Shown one piece after another: positions 19,370 through 27,655 of a stretch of DNA of 64,000 nucleotides; position 1 is the stretch's first letter, and each line of letters begins with the position of its first letter. Position numbers and translations under genes: made by a program. A model generated the notes under the pieces. That model was given only the letters and a program-made list of their open reading frames with translations, ran no database searches and was not told the DNA's origin. This DNA is from JAEUIX01 sp964611125 (GTDB taxonomy: Bacteria; Planctomycetota; Phycisphaerae; Phycisphaerales; UBA1924), in NCBI GenBank assembly GCA_964611125.1, contig CAZSZO010000001.1:62001-126000 (forward strand). Reading direction: 5' to 3'.

Positions 19370-22300
19370 TCACGGCTTGGGATCGGGGTTGCCGCCCGTC
19401 TGCGGCGGGGTCTCCGGGGGTGGCGGCGGCGCGGGCCGAGCGGGCGGGGCATGGGGCGGAGCCAGCGTGGCTTCGGTGGTCGAGCGGGCAGCGCCGTCTC
19501 TGACGCGCGGGGTTGATGGTGGAGCAGCGCCCGCGAGCGCTGGGGCGGGGCCTTCTTTCTCCCACACCTCCGGCCTTGGCCCGGGCAGGCCGTCCTTGCT
19601 CTTGCCGGTGCAGATGCGATAGAGGGCCGGGAGCACCACGAGCGTGAGAAGGGTGCTGGAGATCAGGCCGCCGATGACGACCGTAGCGAGCGGGCGCTGC
19701 ACCTCCGAGCCGGTGCCGCCCGCGAGAGCCATGGGAACGAAGCCGAGGGAGGCCACCAGGGCGGTCATCAGCACCGGGCGCAGGCGTGTGATCGAGCCGG
19801 AGATAATGGCGTCTTCGAGGGCGGCGCCCTTCTCGCGAAGCTGGTTGATGAAGATGATCATCACCAGCCCATTCAGGACCGCCACGCCGGAGAGGGCGAT
19901 GAAGCCCACCGCCGCGGAGATCGAGAACGGCATGTCGCGGGCCCACAGCGAGATGACACCGCCGGTGAGGCCAAGGGGCACCGCCGCGAAGACCAGGAGC
20001 GAGTACTTCAGGCTCTTGAACGTGGCGAAGAGCAGCAGCAGGATGAGCAGGAAGCAGATGGGCACCACGATCGTGAGGCGCTCCTTGGCTGCGACGAGAT
20101 TCTCGTACTGCCCGCCCCAGACGAGCCACTGGCCCGCAGGGAGGCTGAGCTGGGCCATTTTGAGCTGGGCTTCGTCCACGAAGGAGCCGAGGTCGCGCCC
20201 GCGCACGTTGCACTGAACCACAATGCGGCGCTTGCCGTTCTCGCGGCTGATCTGGTTGACGCCCTCGGCGATCTCGACGTTGGCGACGGCGCCAAGCGGC
20301 ACGAAGCCCCTGGCGGCCTGACCATCGAGCAGTCCGGAGCCATGCTCGAAGCTGGCCAGCTGCCTCGCCTGGGCAAGACCCCCCCCACTGCCGCCACCAT
20401 GCTGAGTGCCTGGAAGCGGGATGGGCAGGCGGTCGAGCATGTCGATCCTGGCTCGCAGTTCATCAGGGAGCCGCACGATCAGGTCGAAGCGGCGATCACC
20501 CTCGAAGACCAGCCCGGCCTCGCGCCCGCCCATCGCCACCGCGACCACCTCCTGCACGTCCGAAACGTTGAGGCCGTAGCGGGCCAGGGCGGCGCGGTCG
20601 GGCTCAACCGTCATCACGGGGAGGCCCTCGGTCTGCTCGACCTTGGCGTCGGCGGCCCCCGGCACGGCTTGCAGCACGGCCAGCACGGCCGCAGCGGTCT
20701 TCTGCATGGCTGCGAAGTCGTCGCCGTAGACCTTGACGGCGACATCGCCGCGCACGCCGGAGATGAGCTCATTAAACCGCATCTGGATCGGCTGGGTGAA
20801 CTCGTAGTTGTTCCCGGGGACGGTCTGGAGCGTGAGTTCGAGGAGGCGCTGGAGCTTGCCCTTGTGCCCTTGAAGCTTGACCTCACCATGACCGTGCCCG
20901 TGGCCGTCATGTGCTTCACCGCCGCCGTGGTCATGCCCGCCATGACCGGCGTGCGCGCCCATGCGTTCGAGCTCCTGGGTCTTCAGGGCGATGAGCTTGT
21001 CCAGTTCGGCCTCGCTGCGCCACTCCTGGGTGGGCTTGAGGATGATAAAAGTGTCGGAGACGCTGGGCGGCATGGGGTCGGACGCGAGGTCCGCGGTGCC
21101 GGTCTTGGAGTAGACGAAGGCGACCTCCGGGAACGATGAGACCGTCTTTTCGACGTCGTACTGCATTTTCTGGGACTGCGTGATGCCTGTTGAGGCGATG
21201 CGCATGGCGTGCATCGCGATGTCCTTCTCATCGAGCGTGGGCACGAACTCCTGGCCCAGGCGCGTGAACAGGACCAGCGAGCCGAGGAACGCGACCACGG
21301 CGCCGGCCACCACCGCATAGCGGAGCCGCACCGCCCACCGGACGACCGGCTCGTAGGCCGCCTTGGCCCAGCGGATCGGCAGCATGTCCTTCTCGGTGAC
21401 CTTGCCGGTGATGCAGAGGGCGACCATCGCCGGGATGAAGGTCAGCGAGAGGATGAACGCCGCGATGAGGGCCAGGATGACAGTGATGGCCATCGGGTGG
21501 AACATCTTTCCTTCAACACCCACAAGGGCCAGAATGGGGAAGTAGACGGTGATGATGATCGCCTCGCCGAAGGCCGTGGCCTTGCGCACCTCCTTGCTCG
21601 CCTCGAAGACGACGTGCAGGCGTTCCTGAAGGGTGAGCAGCCGTCCCTTGGCGCGCTGCTCTTCCGCGAGGCGCCGCAGGCAGTTCTCGACGATGATGAC
21701 GGCGCCGTCGACGATGAGGCCGAAGTCGATGGCGCCCAGCGACATCAGGTTGCCGCTGACCTTGCTCTGGACCATGCCTGTGGCGGTCATGAGCATCGAG
21801 AGCGGGATCGCCAGGGCGCAGATGAGCGCGGCCCGCCAGTTGCCCAGCAGCAGGAGCAGCACGAAGATCACGAGGATGGCGCCCTCGAGCAGGTTCTTTT
21901 CCACGGTCCGGATGGTCGCGTCAACCAGTTTGGTCCGGTTCAGGACGGTCTTGGCCCTGATGCCCTCGGGGAGGGATCGCTGCACCTCGGCCATCTTGGC
22001 GTCGACGGCGGCGGCGACGGTGCGGCTGTTGGCCCCGATGAGCATGATGGCTGTGCCGACGACGACGTCCTCGCCGTTCTCGCTCGCCGAGCCGGTGCGG
22101 AGTTCGCGTCCGATCCCCACCCCGCCGCCCCCCACTCCCCCCCACACGATGTCGCGCACGTACACGGGCACGGCCCCTCCTCCCGCGGCGGGGCGGCTGC
22201 CGACAACGATGCTCTCGATCTCCTCAATCGAGCGGATGCGGCCCGTCGCACGCACCAGATAGCTCTCGCCCTTATGCTCGACGTACCCCGCGCCCGTCGA

Positions 22301-23038
22301 AACATTGTTCTTCTCCAGCGCCTCGATGACGTCGTGGAACGTGAGCCCGTAGGAGACCAGCTTCATCGGATCGGGCTGGACCTGGTACTGCTTGACATAT
22401 CCGCCGATGGCGTCGACCCCGGCCACGTCCTTGACGCCCTTGAGCTGCGGGCGGATGATCCAGTCCTGCACCTCGCGCAGGTAGGCCGCAAGCTCGACAT
22501 CCCCTGACAGTCGCTTGCCCTCGGGCGTGAGGTACGACCCATCGGACTGCCAACCGATCTCGCCATCAACGATCGTGGCGCCGACGCCGCGGGGGTGCTC
22601 GTACTCCACCGTCCACATGTAGACCTCACCCAGCCCGGTCGCGATCGGCCCCATCACGGGCTCGACGCCGGGCGGCAGACTTCCGCCCGCCTCGCGCAGC
22701 CGCTCTCCCACCTGCTGGCGCGCGAAGTAGATGTCCACGCCATCGTCGAAGACGGCGGTAACCTGCGCAAAGCCGTTGCGCGAAAGAGAACGGGTGTACT
22801 GCAGGCCGGGAATGCCCGCGAGGGCGTTCTCCATCGGGAACGTCACCTGCTGCTCGACTTCAAAGGGCGACAGGCTCGCGGCGACCGCGTTGATCTGCAC
22901 CTGGTTGTTGGTGATGTCGGGCACGGCGTCGATGGGCAGCTTTTTCAACTGGAAGAAGCCGACCGCCGCCACGAGCACCGTGAGGATCACGACGAGCCAG
23001 CGGTTCTTGATCGAGAAGTGGAGAAGGGCTTCAAGCAC
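19370..23038 (-). CDS. czcA: Heavy-metal efflux RND transporter (CzcA/CusA family)
   Basis: Inner-membrane proton/metal antiporter, 1222 residues (usual 1030-1080). It has the RND layout: an N-terminal helix, two large periplasmic loops and two sets of membrane helices. The proton-relay motif is intact in IDFGLIVDGAVIIVEN (D, D and E). The first periplasmic loop carries a Gly/Val-rich insert after VYVRDIVWGG. A striking His-rich insert (GHGGHDHGGGEAHDGHGHGHG, about residues 693-722) lies in the second periplasmic half, and there is a Pro-rich C-terminal tail of about 90 residues. These inserts explain the length. It follows czcB by 30 bp. The HME clade is clear; the ion (Zn/Co/Cd or Cu/Ag) is not. 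Confidence 0.92.
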   Translation of the reverse strand: MLEALLHFSIKNRWLVVILTVLVAAVGFFQLKKLPIDAVPDITNNQVQINAVAASLSPFEVEQQVTFPMENALAGIPGLQYTRSLSRNGFAQVTAVFDDGVDIYFARQQVGERLREAGGSLPPGVEPVMGPIATGLGEVYMWTVEYEHPRGVGATIVDGEIGWQSDGSYLTPEGKRLSGDVELAAYLREVQDWIIRPQLKGVKDVAGVDAIGGYVKQYQVQPDPMKLVSYGLTFHDVIEALEKNNVSTGAGYVEHKGESYLVRATGRIRSIEEIESIVVGSRPAAGGGAVPVYVRDIVWGGVGGGGVGIGRELRTGSASENGEDVVVGTAIMLIGANSRTVAAAVDAKMAEVQRSLPEGIRAKTVLNRTKLVDATIRTVEKNLLEGAILVIFVLLLLLGNWRAALICALAIPLSMLMTATGMVQSKVSGNLMSLGAIDFGLIVDGAVIIVENCLRRLAEEQRAKGRLLTLQERLHVVFEASKEVRKATAFGEAIIITVYFPILALVGVEGKMFHPMAITVILALIAAFILSLTFIPAMVALCITGKVTEKDMLPIRWAKAAYEPVVRWAVRLRYAVVAGAVVAFLGSLVLFTRLGQEFVPTLDEKDIAMHAMRIASTGITQSQKMQYDVEKTVSSFPEVAFVYSKTGTADLASDPMPPSVSDTFIILKPTQEWRSEAELDKLIALKTQELERMGAHAGHGGHDHGGGEAHDGHGHGHGEVKLQGHKGKLQRLLELTLQTVPGNNYEFTQPIQMRFNELISGVRGDVAVKVYGDDFAAMQKTAAAVLAVLQAVPGAADAKVEQTEGLPVMTVEPDRAALARYGLNVSDVQEVVAVAMGGREAGLVFEGDRRFDLIVRLPDELRARIDMLDRLPIPLPGTQHGGGSGGGLAQARQLASFEHGSGLLDGQAARGFVPLGAVANVEIAEGVNQISRENGKRRIVVQCNVRGRDLGSFVDEAQLKMAQLSLPAGQWLVWGGQYENLVAAKERLTIVVPICFLLILLLLFATFKSLKYSLLVFAAVPLGLTGGVISLWARDMPFSISAAVGFIALSGVAVLNGLVMIIFINQLREKGAALEDAIISGSITRLRPVLMTALVASLGFVPMALAGGTGSEVQRPLATVVIGGLISSTLLTLVVLPALYRICTGKSKDGLPGPRPEVWEKEGPAPALAGAAPPSTPRVRDGAARSTTEATLAPPHAPPARPAPPPPPETPPQTGGNPDPKP

Positions 23039-23068
23039 TGGGTGGAGCTCCTGTCGCGGCGTGTGGGT

Positions 23069-24469
23069 CTAGTGCTCGTGCGCCGCGGAGCCCTTGCCAA
23101 GCTCCGCCTTGAGAATGAACGTGCCGGCCACCACGAACCGCTCGCCCTCGACGAGCCCGGTGTAGACGGGGACGAGCCCCCCGACGGGCTTGCCGATCGT
23201 GACGGCCCGCTTGGCGTAGGTGTTGGGCTCGCTCGGAACGGGCACGAAGACCGCCGGGCGGCCCTCAACGGTCTGAATCGCCTCACCGGGCACGGCGACC
23301 ACCGGCGCGGGGTCCGCGGCGCCGGGGGGCGAAACGACGATCTCGGCCTGGGCGAACATGCCGGGCTTGAGCGATGAACCACCGTCGAGCGACGCCGGAA
23401 CGTCGATCCGCACCTGAGCGGTGCGGGTGGCCGGGTCAACGAGCGGCGCAATGAAGGAGACAACGCCCTCGAACTTGGGGGGCGAGCCCACCTGGCCCCG
23501 GTCGGTCGAGGAGCCGATGGTGATCCACGCCCTGGCGCCGGTCGAGATGCCCGCGAGGTTTGCCTCCGGCACATCGGCGAGCACCCAGAGCAGCCGCGTA
23601 TCGGCGAGGATCATCATGGCCTCGCGATCTGGCCCGACCAGCTCCCCCAGCGTGACCTCACGCTGCACGACCTGGCCATCGATGGCGGCCCTGATCGCGT
23701 GGCGCGGTGCGATCTCGCCGCTGCCGGCGAGCCTCGCGATCTTGTCCTTGGTCATTCCCAGCAGTTGGAGCCGGCTCTCCGACACCAGGGCCGCGGCCTC
23801 GGCGGCCTTGACGCTGGCGATCGCGGCCTTGTGCTCCGCCTCGCGGCGCTGCACCTCGGAGAGCGAAATGCCCTGAGATTGCTCGTAAAGCCCCCTGGCC
23901 CGATCCCAGGCAACCTTGGAGAGGTCCGCCGCGGGGCCCGCAGTGAGCACGGCGGTCTTCTTCTGGAGATAGTCGGCCTGCGCCTCACCGAGCTCCGGGC
24001 TTTCGAGGATGACCAGCTCCTGCCCGACCTTGACTCTGTCGCCAAGACGGACCTTGATCTCCACCGCTCGCCCGCGCAGGGGCGACCCGACGTGGGCCAT
24101 CGCCTCGGCGTTGAACGCAACGCGGGCGGGAGTCATGACCGTGGGCCTGAGCACCCAGAGCTGTGCGGAGTCCTCCTGGACGCCGTACCGCTTGATCGCA
24201 TCGGCGGTGAGCTTCACTTCGTCGGCGTGCTCCTCTCCACCATGATCGTGACCATCATCTCCGGGGCCATGGTCATGGCCCGCATGCGGGTCAGCCTTCG
24301 CGGAGGGCTTTGAGCCGTGGTCATGGCCGTGACCGGGGCCGTGGTCGTGGCCGGCTCCCGCGGCGTGCTCTTTGCAACCGCCGACGGCGGCGAGCATCGC
24401 CAGCGCCGCGGCAATCGCCGGGATCCGGAGTCGATTCAGCAACGTGTGGTTGGTCTTCATGGTGTTCAT
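23069..24469 (-). CDS. czcB: Metal efflux membrane-fusion lipoprotein (CzcB family)
   Basis: Periplasmic adaptor of about 466 residues linking CzcA to the outer-membrane channel. It has a lipoprotein signal with C32 in the lipobox (AAVGGC), then a His-rich metal-binding stretch (residues 35-82, with repeats such as GHDHGPGHGHDHG), as in CzcB proteins. The barrel-sandwich/lipoyl-like segments are recognisable in VGSPLRGRAVEIKVRLGDRVKVGQ and in RAAIDGQVVQREVTLGELVG, with a coiled-coil hairpin between them. The start is uncertain between ATGs at 24469 and 24460; the frame is open to 24511. It lies 52 bp after czcC and 30 bp before czcA. Confidence 0.88.
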   Translation of the reverse strand: MNTMKTNHTLLNRLRIPAIAAALAMLAAVGGCKEHAAGAGHDHGPGHGHDHGSKPSAKADPHAGHDHGPGDDGHDHGGEEHADEVKLTADAIKRYGVQEDSAQLWVLRPTVMTPARVAFNAEAMAHVGSPLRGRAVEIKVRLGDRVKVGQELVILESPELGEAQADYLQKKTAVLTAGPAADLSKVAWDRARGLYEQSQGISLSEVQRREAEHKAAIASVKAAEAAALVSESRLQLLGMTKDKIARLAGSGEIAPRHAIRAAIDGQVVQREVTLGELVGPDREAMMILADTRLLWVLADVPEANLAGISTGARAWITIGSSTDRGQVGSPPKFEGVVSFIAPLVDPATRTAQVRIDVPASLDGGSSLKPGMFAQAEIVVSPPGAADPAPVVAVPGEAIQTVEGRPAVFVPVPSEPNTYAKRAVTIGKPVGGLVPVYTGLVEGERFVVAGTFILKAELGKGSAAHEH

Positions 24470-24521
24470 CGGTGAACTCACGTTCGGGATGCAGGAGGAA
24501 CAGGGGTGCACTGGCGGCGGA

Positions 24522-26030
24522 TCACGGAGTCGACAGGGCGGGCGCCGCCGAGAGCGAAGGGACGCTGTCCCCTCCCGTCGGGAGTGCGGATGAACCCGAG
24601 GGGGCGAGCGGTGACGGGCCGGTCATGAGCGGCAAGGCGACGCCCCGGCCTCCGACAGCTCGCTGGAGGCCAATAAGGGCTGCTCCGGCCTGCTGCTCGA
24701 CTTCGATCGCTTTGGCCTGAGTGAGGCGAAGGCCCTGCTCGGCCAGAAGCAGCGCGATCAGATCGCTCTGCCCGGCGCGGTACGCATCCTCAGCGAGCGC
24801 CCGGCGTTGCTGCTGAAGCGGGATCAGCTCGCCGCGGATCCTCGCGAGGTTGGCGTTGCACGCCGTCATGGTCTGATAGGCGATGCGGACGTCTTCAACG
24901 ATCTTGCGACGAACGAGCGTGAGTTCGTGCCGGGCTTCCATCTGCTCTGCGGTGATTCGGGCCCGTTTGGCCTGACCCGTGTCAAACACCGGCAGGGGCG
25001 TGGATACGGATGGCCCAACGAACCATTTGTCATCGCGCTGGGCATCGACGCCGACTCCCGCGCCGTCCCAAGGAAGCAGGCGGGCGACCGCCTCGTCGTC
25101 CCCCAGAGCCTTGAGTTTCCAGGCAATCGCCTGAACCTCGGGGCGGCATCGGAGCGCGGTGTCGATCCAGCTTGACTCGGGCTGGCGCTCGGGGCTCGGC
25201 GCGGTACGGGGGTCGAGCGTCCATGCCGCGGCCGAAGACGGCTGGCCGATGAGCCTCGCCAGTCGCAGCCGCTCCTGTTGCCCGGCCAGGACCGCCTGAA
25301 CGATCTCGACCTCAAGCTCGACGCGCTGCGCCTGAAGGGCGGCGAGATCGCTGCGGGTCCCCTCGCCGGCATCGAGCCTGGACTGGGCGACGGCCGCCAA
25401 CCGCTCCAGCAGCACCATTCGGTCGCGCAGCACGGGCGCGAGCGCCGCCGAGGCCTGCGCCGCGGCGTACCGCTCCTGCACCTCGCTCGCGACATCAATC
25501 GCGACCGACACTGCGTCGGCGGCGGCCTGCCGGAGCCGGTTGTCGGCGGCGCTGGCGCGGCGAGGGATCTGCAGCGCCTGCAGAAGGTCCTGCGCCACCG
25601 ACGCCTCGATCTGCGGCTTTCCGCCTCCCCCCGCCCCCGGCGCCCAGCGGAACACCACGTTCAGCACCGGATTCGGGAGCAGCCTGGACTGGTCCGAATC
25701 CGCCATCGCGATGCGCACGCGGGCCATCGCCGCCTGGAGGCCGGCGTCGGTAGTCAGGGTTCGCCGCAAGGCCTCGGCGAGGGTGAGCGTGTCACCGACG
25801 GCATCAGGCTCATCCAGCGGTCCACCGTCGGGGCCGACGGCGATGAACTCGATGGGAGCGGCGAGTCCCGCAGCTTCGCCGGCGCGGCGTGCGGCTTCAA
25901 GGTCCACCCGCGGCGTCGGCTGGCAGCCCGCAAGGAGCGCGCAAGCGATCACCAGCGCGAAGAGGGCCGCGCTGGGGGGAGCGGATGAGCGAGCGGGTGA
26001 AGGATGACGTTGCCTGATCGCTGAGTTCAT
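24522..26030 (-). CDS. czcC: Outer-membrane efflux lipoprotein (TolC/CzcC family)
   Basis: Outer-membrane channel protein of about 502 residues. It has a lipoprotein signal with C36 (ACALLAGCQP) and two repeats of the outer-membrane-efflux type: long amphipathic helices around ADNRLRQAAADAVSVAI and ALVRRKIVEDVRIAYQTMTA, each with a conserved N/L-P segment (LLPNPVLNVVF; KWFVGPSVSTPLPVFD). It is the first gene of the czcCBA unit. The ATG at 26030 precedes the signal sequence directly; the open frame to 26105 adds a non-signal-like leader. Together with CzcB and CzcA it should form the tripartite efflux pump. Confidence 0.87.
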   Translation of the reverse strand: MNSAIRQRHPSPARSSAPPSAALFALVIACALLAGCQPTPRVDLEAARRAGEAAGLAAPIEFIAVGPDGGPLDEPDAVGDTLTLAEALRRTLTTDAGLQAAMARVRIAMADSDQSRLLPNPVLNVVFRWAPGAGGGGKPQIEASVAQDLLQALQIPRRASAADNRLRQAAADAVSVAIDVASEVQERYAAAQASAALAPVLRDRMVLLERLAAVAQSRLDAGEGTRSDLAALQAQRVELEVEIVQAVLAGQQERLRLARLIGQPSSAAAWTLDPRTAPSPERQPESSWIDTALRCRPEVQAIAWKLKALGDDEAVARLLPWDGAGVGVDAQRDDKWFVGPSVSTPLPVFDTGQAKRARITAEQMEARHELTLVRRKIVEDVRIAYQTMTACNANLARIRGELIPLQQQRRALAEDAYRAGQSDLIALLLAEQGLRLTQAKAIEVEQQAGAALIGLQRAVGGRGVALPLMTGPSPLAPSGSSALPTGGDSVPSLSAAPALSTP

Positions 26031-26274
26031 GGGTGAAGCTCGCCATGGCAGGATGGGTGGTTCGAGAATGGTCCACGCCGGTGGCGCCAGCGATGATGCC
26101 GACATCGCGGCGACCGGGGGCGTGAACCACCCGAGTCAGGATGCACAGGTTGTTGAGCGTCGCCGCGCTGCTTGCGGGATGGCCACGACGCGATGGTGAG
26201 GCCAGCCCGAGCGCAACGACAGCACCATCACGGCGGCCGCAGAGGCGCCGAGAGGTGATCAGGTGACCGCGCAG

Positions 26275-26727
26275 CTAGACAATCAGGATGACCGAGCGCA
26301 AGCGACCCAGCGCATCCGGAGGTCGGTCTCGATCCCTCTCCGGACGGTGGATCGATCCAAGCTGGTCAGATGCGAGCAGTCGGTGGTCCCAGACGAGCGT
26401 CACGACCACCGCCGCGAAAACCGCCTCCAGGGACAGGCTTGATGGGGTCAGCCGACCGGTCGACGCCTGCGAGCCAAGAGGCTCATCCTCGCACGGAGTC
26501 GGAGCAGCCGGGTCAGAATGGCGGCTCTTCTCGGCTTCGTCCTCCGCTTGAGACTCATCGCAGGCGGTCACGCACGCGCCCTGCACCGTCTTGACGCAGC
26601 CGAGCTCGATGCGCACGTTCCCAGCCGAGTCTGTGCACCGAACACCCAGTGAAGCGAACACCGATTGCCCCAGACCGAAGGCCAGGAGGCAGAGCATCGC
26701 AATCAGCTTGGCGGGTGGTCGGGTCAT
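26275..26727 (-). CDS. Small exported Cys-containing protein, metal-locus associated
   Basis: Protein of 150 residues with a signal peptide (residues 1-26, LIAMLCLLAFGLGQSVFA), five cysteines in the mature part (31, 44, 52, 56, 79), acidic and His-containing segments, a weak hydrophobic stretch at about 101-115, and a tail with RDRPPDALGRLR. The layout (exported, Cys cluster, hydrophobic stretch, short basic tail) resembles the protein at 41319-41738 and small DUF2946-like proteins next to metal-efflux genes; this is by layout, not clear homology. It lies 245 bp upstream of czcC in the same direction. Role unknown, possibly metal sensing or trafficking. Confidence 0.5.
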   Translation of the reverse strand: MTRPPAKLIAMLCLLAFGLGQSVFASLGVRCTDSAGNVRIELGCVKTVQGACVTACDESQAEDEAEKSRHSDPAAPTPCEDEPLGSQASTGRLTPSSLSLEAVFAAVVVTLVWDHRLLASDQLGSIHRPERDRDRPPDALGRLRSVILIV

Positions 26728-26741
26728 GAGGCAGCGGCCGG

Positions 26742-26747
26742 AGTGTA
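26742..26747 (-). promoter_or_regulatory. -10-like hexamer before the small Cys protein gene
   Basis: TACACT (inside TATACACT) lies 14 nt upstream of the ATG at 26727. A short leader of about 7 nt would result. No clear -35 and no Shine-Dalgarno. Confidence 0.3.
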
Positions 26748-26869
26748 TACGGATCCAGCCCGCAGCAGTTCAGGGAGAGGATATCGGTCAACATCTTCGG
26801 GCCGGTAAGGGGATGTCTTGAACGGCATCACAGGGCCGGTTCGGCTGGCGTGCGGACCTGCGCCGGCGA

Positions 26870-27655
26870 TCACGGGTCCGACTCGCGGAGTCGGTATCCC
26901 ACGCCGGGCTCGGTGATAACGAACCTCGGCTGGGCCGGGTCAACCTCGAGCTTCTTGCGAAGCTCCCCCGAGTACACGCGCAGATATTGCACATCGCTCT
27001 GGTGCTGTGGACCCCAGACCTCCTTCAAGATCATCTGGTGGGTGAGCACCATGCCGGCGTGCTTGACGAGGAACGCCAGGAGCTTGAACTCCATCGGCGT
27101 GAGCCGCACCTCGCGGCGCCCCTCCGCCCCGGCGGCCTCAGTGATGTGGACGAGCCGGGCGATCGTGTCAACCCGCAGCGTGCGGCCATCGATGGTGGCT
27201 TCATAAACCCGCGGCTCCCCGCCCGCGCTGCGGGACCCGGCGACCGCTGCGTGCCGGAGCGCGACGCGAATGCGGGCGAGCAACTCGCCGACGCCGAAGG
27301 GCTTTGTCAGGTAGTCATCCGCCCCGGCGTCGAGCGCCGCGACCTTGTCGCGCTCCTGCCCGCGGGCTGAGAGGATCAAGATCGGCACCGCCGATTCGGT
27401 GCGGATCGTCCTGGTGACCTGCAGGCCGTCGCCGTCAGGCAAGCCGAGATCCAACAAAATCAGGTCGGGGCGCGCGGTGACGGCCTGAAGGACCCCTTCG
27501 TGGGCGGTGTTGGACTCCTTGACCCGAAAGTGATTGGCTTCGAGAGTCGCGCGGAGGAAGCGTCGGATCGGTTCTTCGTCCTCGATCATGAGGACGAGCG
27601 GCGCGTGCCCGGTGGGCGGGGCGGCGGCGTTGGGGGCGGCGCGTGTGTCGCTCAT
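26870..27655 (-). CDS. kdpE: Response regulator, KdpE type
   Basis: OmpR-class response regulator, 261 residues including a Pro/Ala-rich leader of about 18. The receiver domain has the acidic pair in MIEDEEPIRRFLR, phospho-acceptor D69 (LILLDLGLPDGDG) and the conserved lysine in YLTKPFGVGELLARIR. The C-terminal winged helix ends in the typical YLRVYSGELRKKLE and EPGVGYRLRES. KdpE normally activates the high-affinity K+ ATPase genes kdpFABC. Here it overlaps kdpD by 4 nt, but no kdpABC genes are present, which ties in with the truncation seen in kdpD. Confidence 0.9.
   Translation of the reverse strand: MSDTRAAPNAAAPPTGHAPLVLMIEDEEPIRRFLRATLEANHFRVKESNTAHEGVLQAVTARPDLILLDLGLPDGDGLQVTRTIRTESAVPILILSARGQERDKVAALDAGADDYLTKPFGVGELLARIRVALRHAAVAGSRSAGGEPRVYEATIDGRTLRVDTIARLVHITEAAGAEGRREVRLTPMEFKLLAFLVKHAGMVLTHQMILKEVWGPQHQSDVQYLRVYSGELRKKLEVDPAQPRFVITEPGVGYRLRESDP

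Noticed and set aside
21209..22507. 432-codon plus-strand frame within czcA
   Set aside because: Antisense shadow of a well-supported RND gene; composition is low-complexity Asp/Arg/His.
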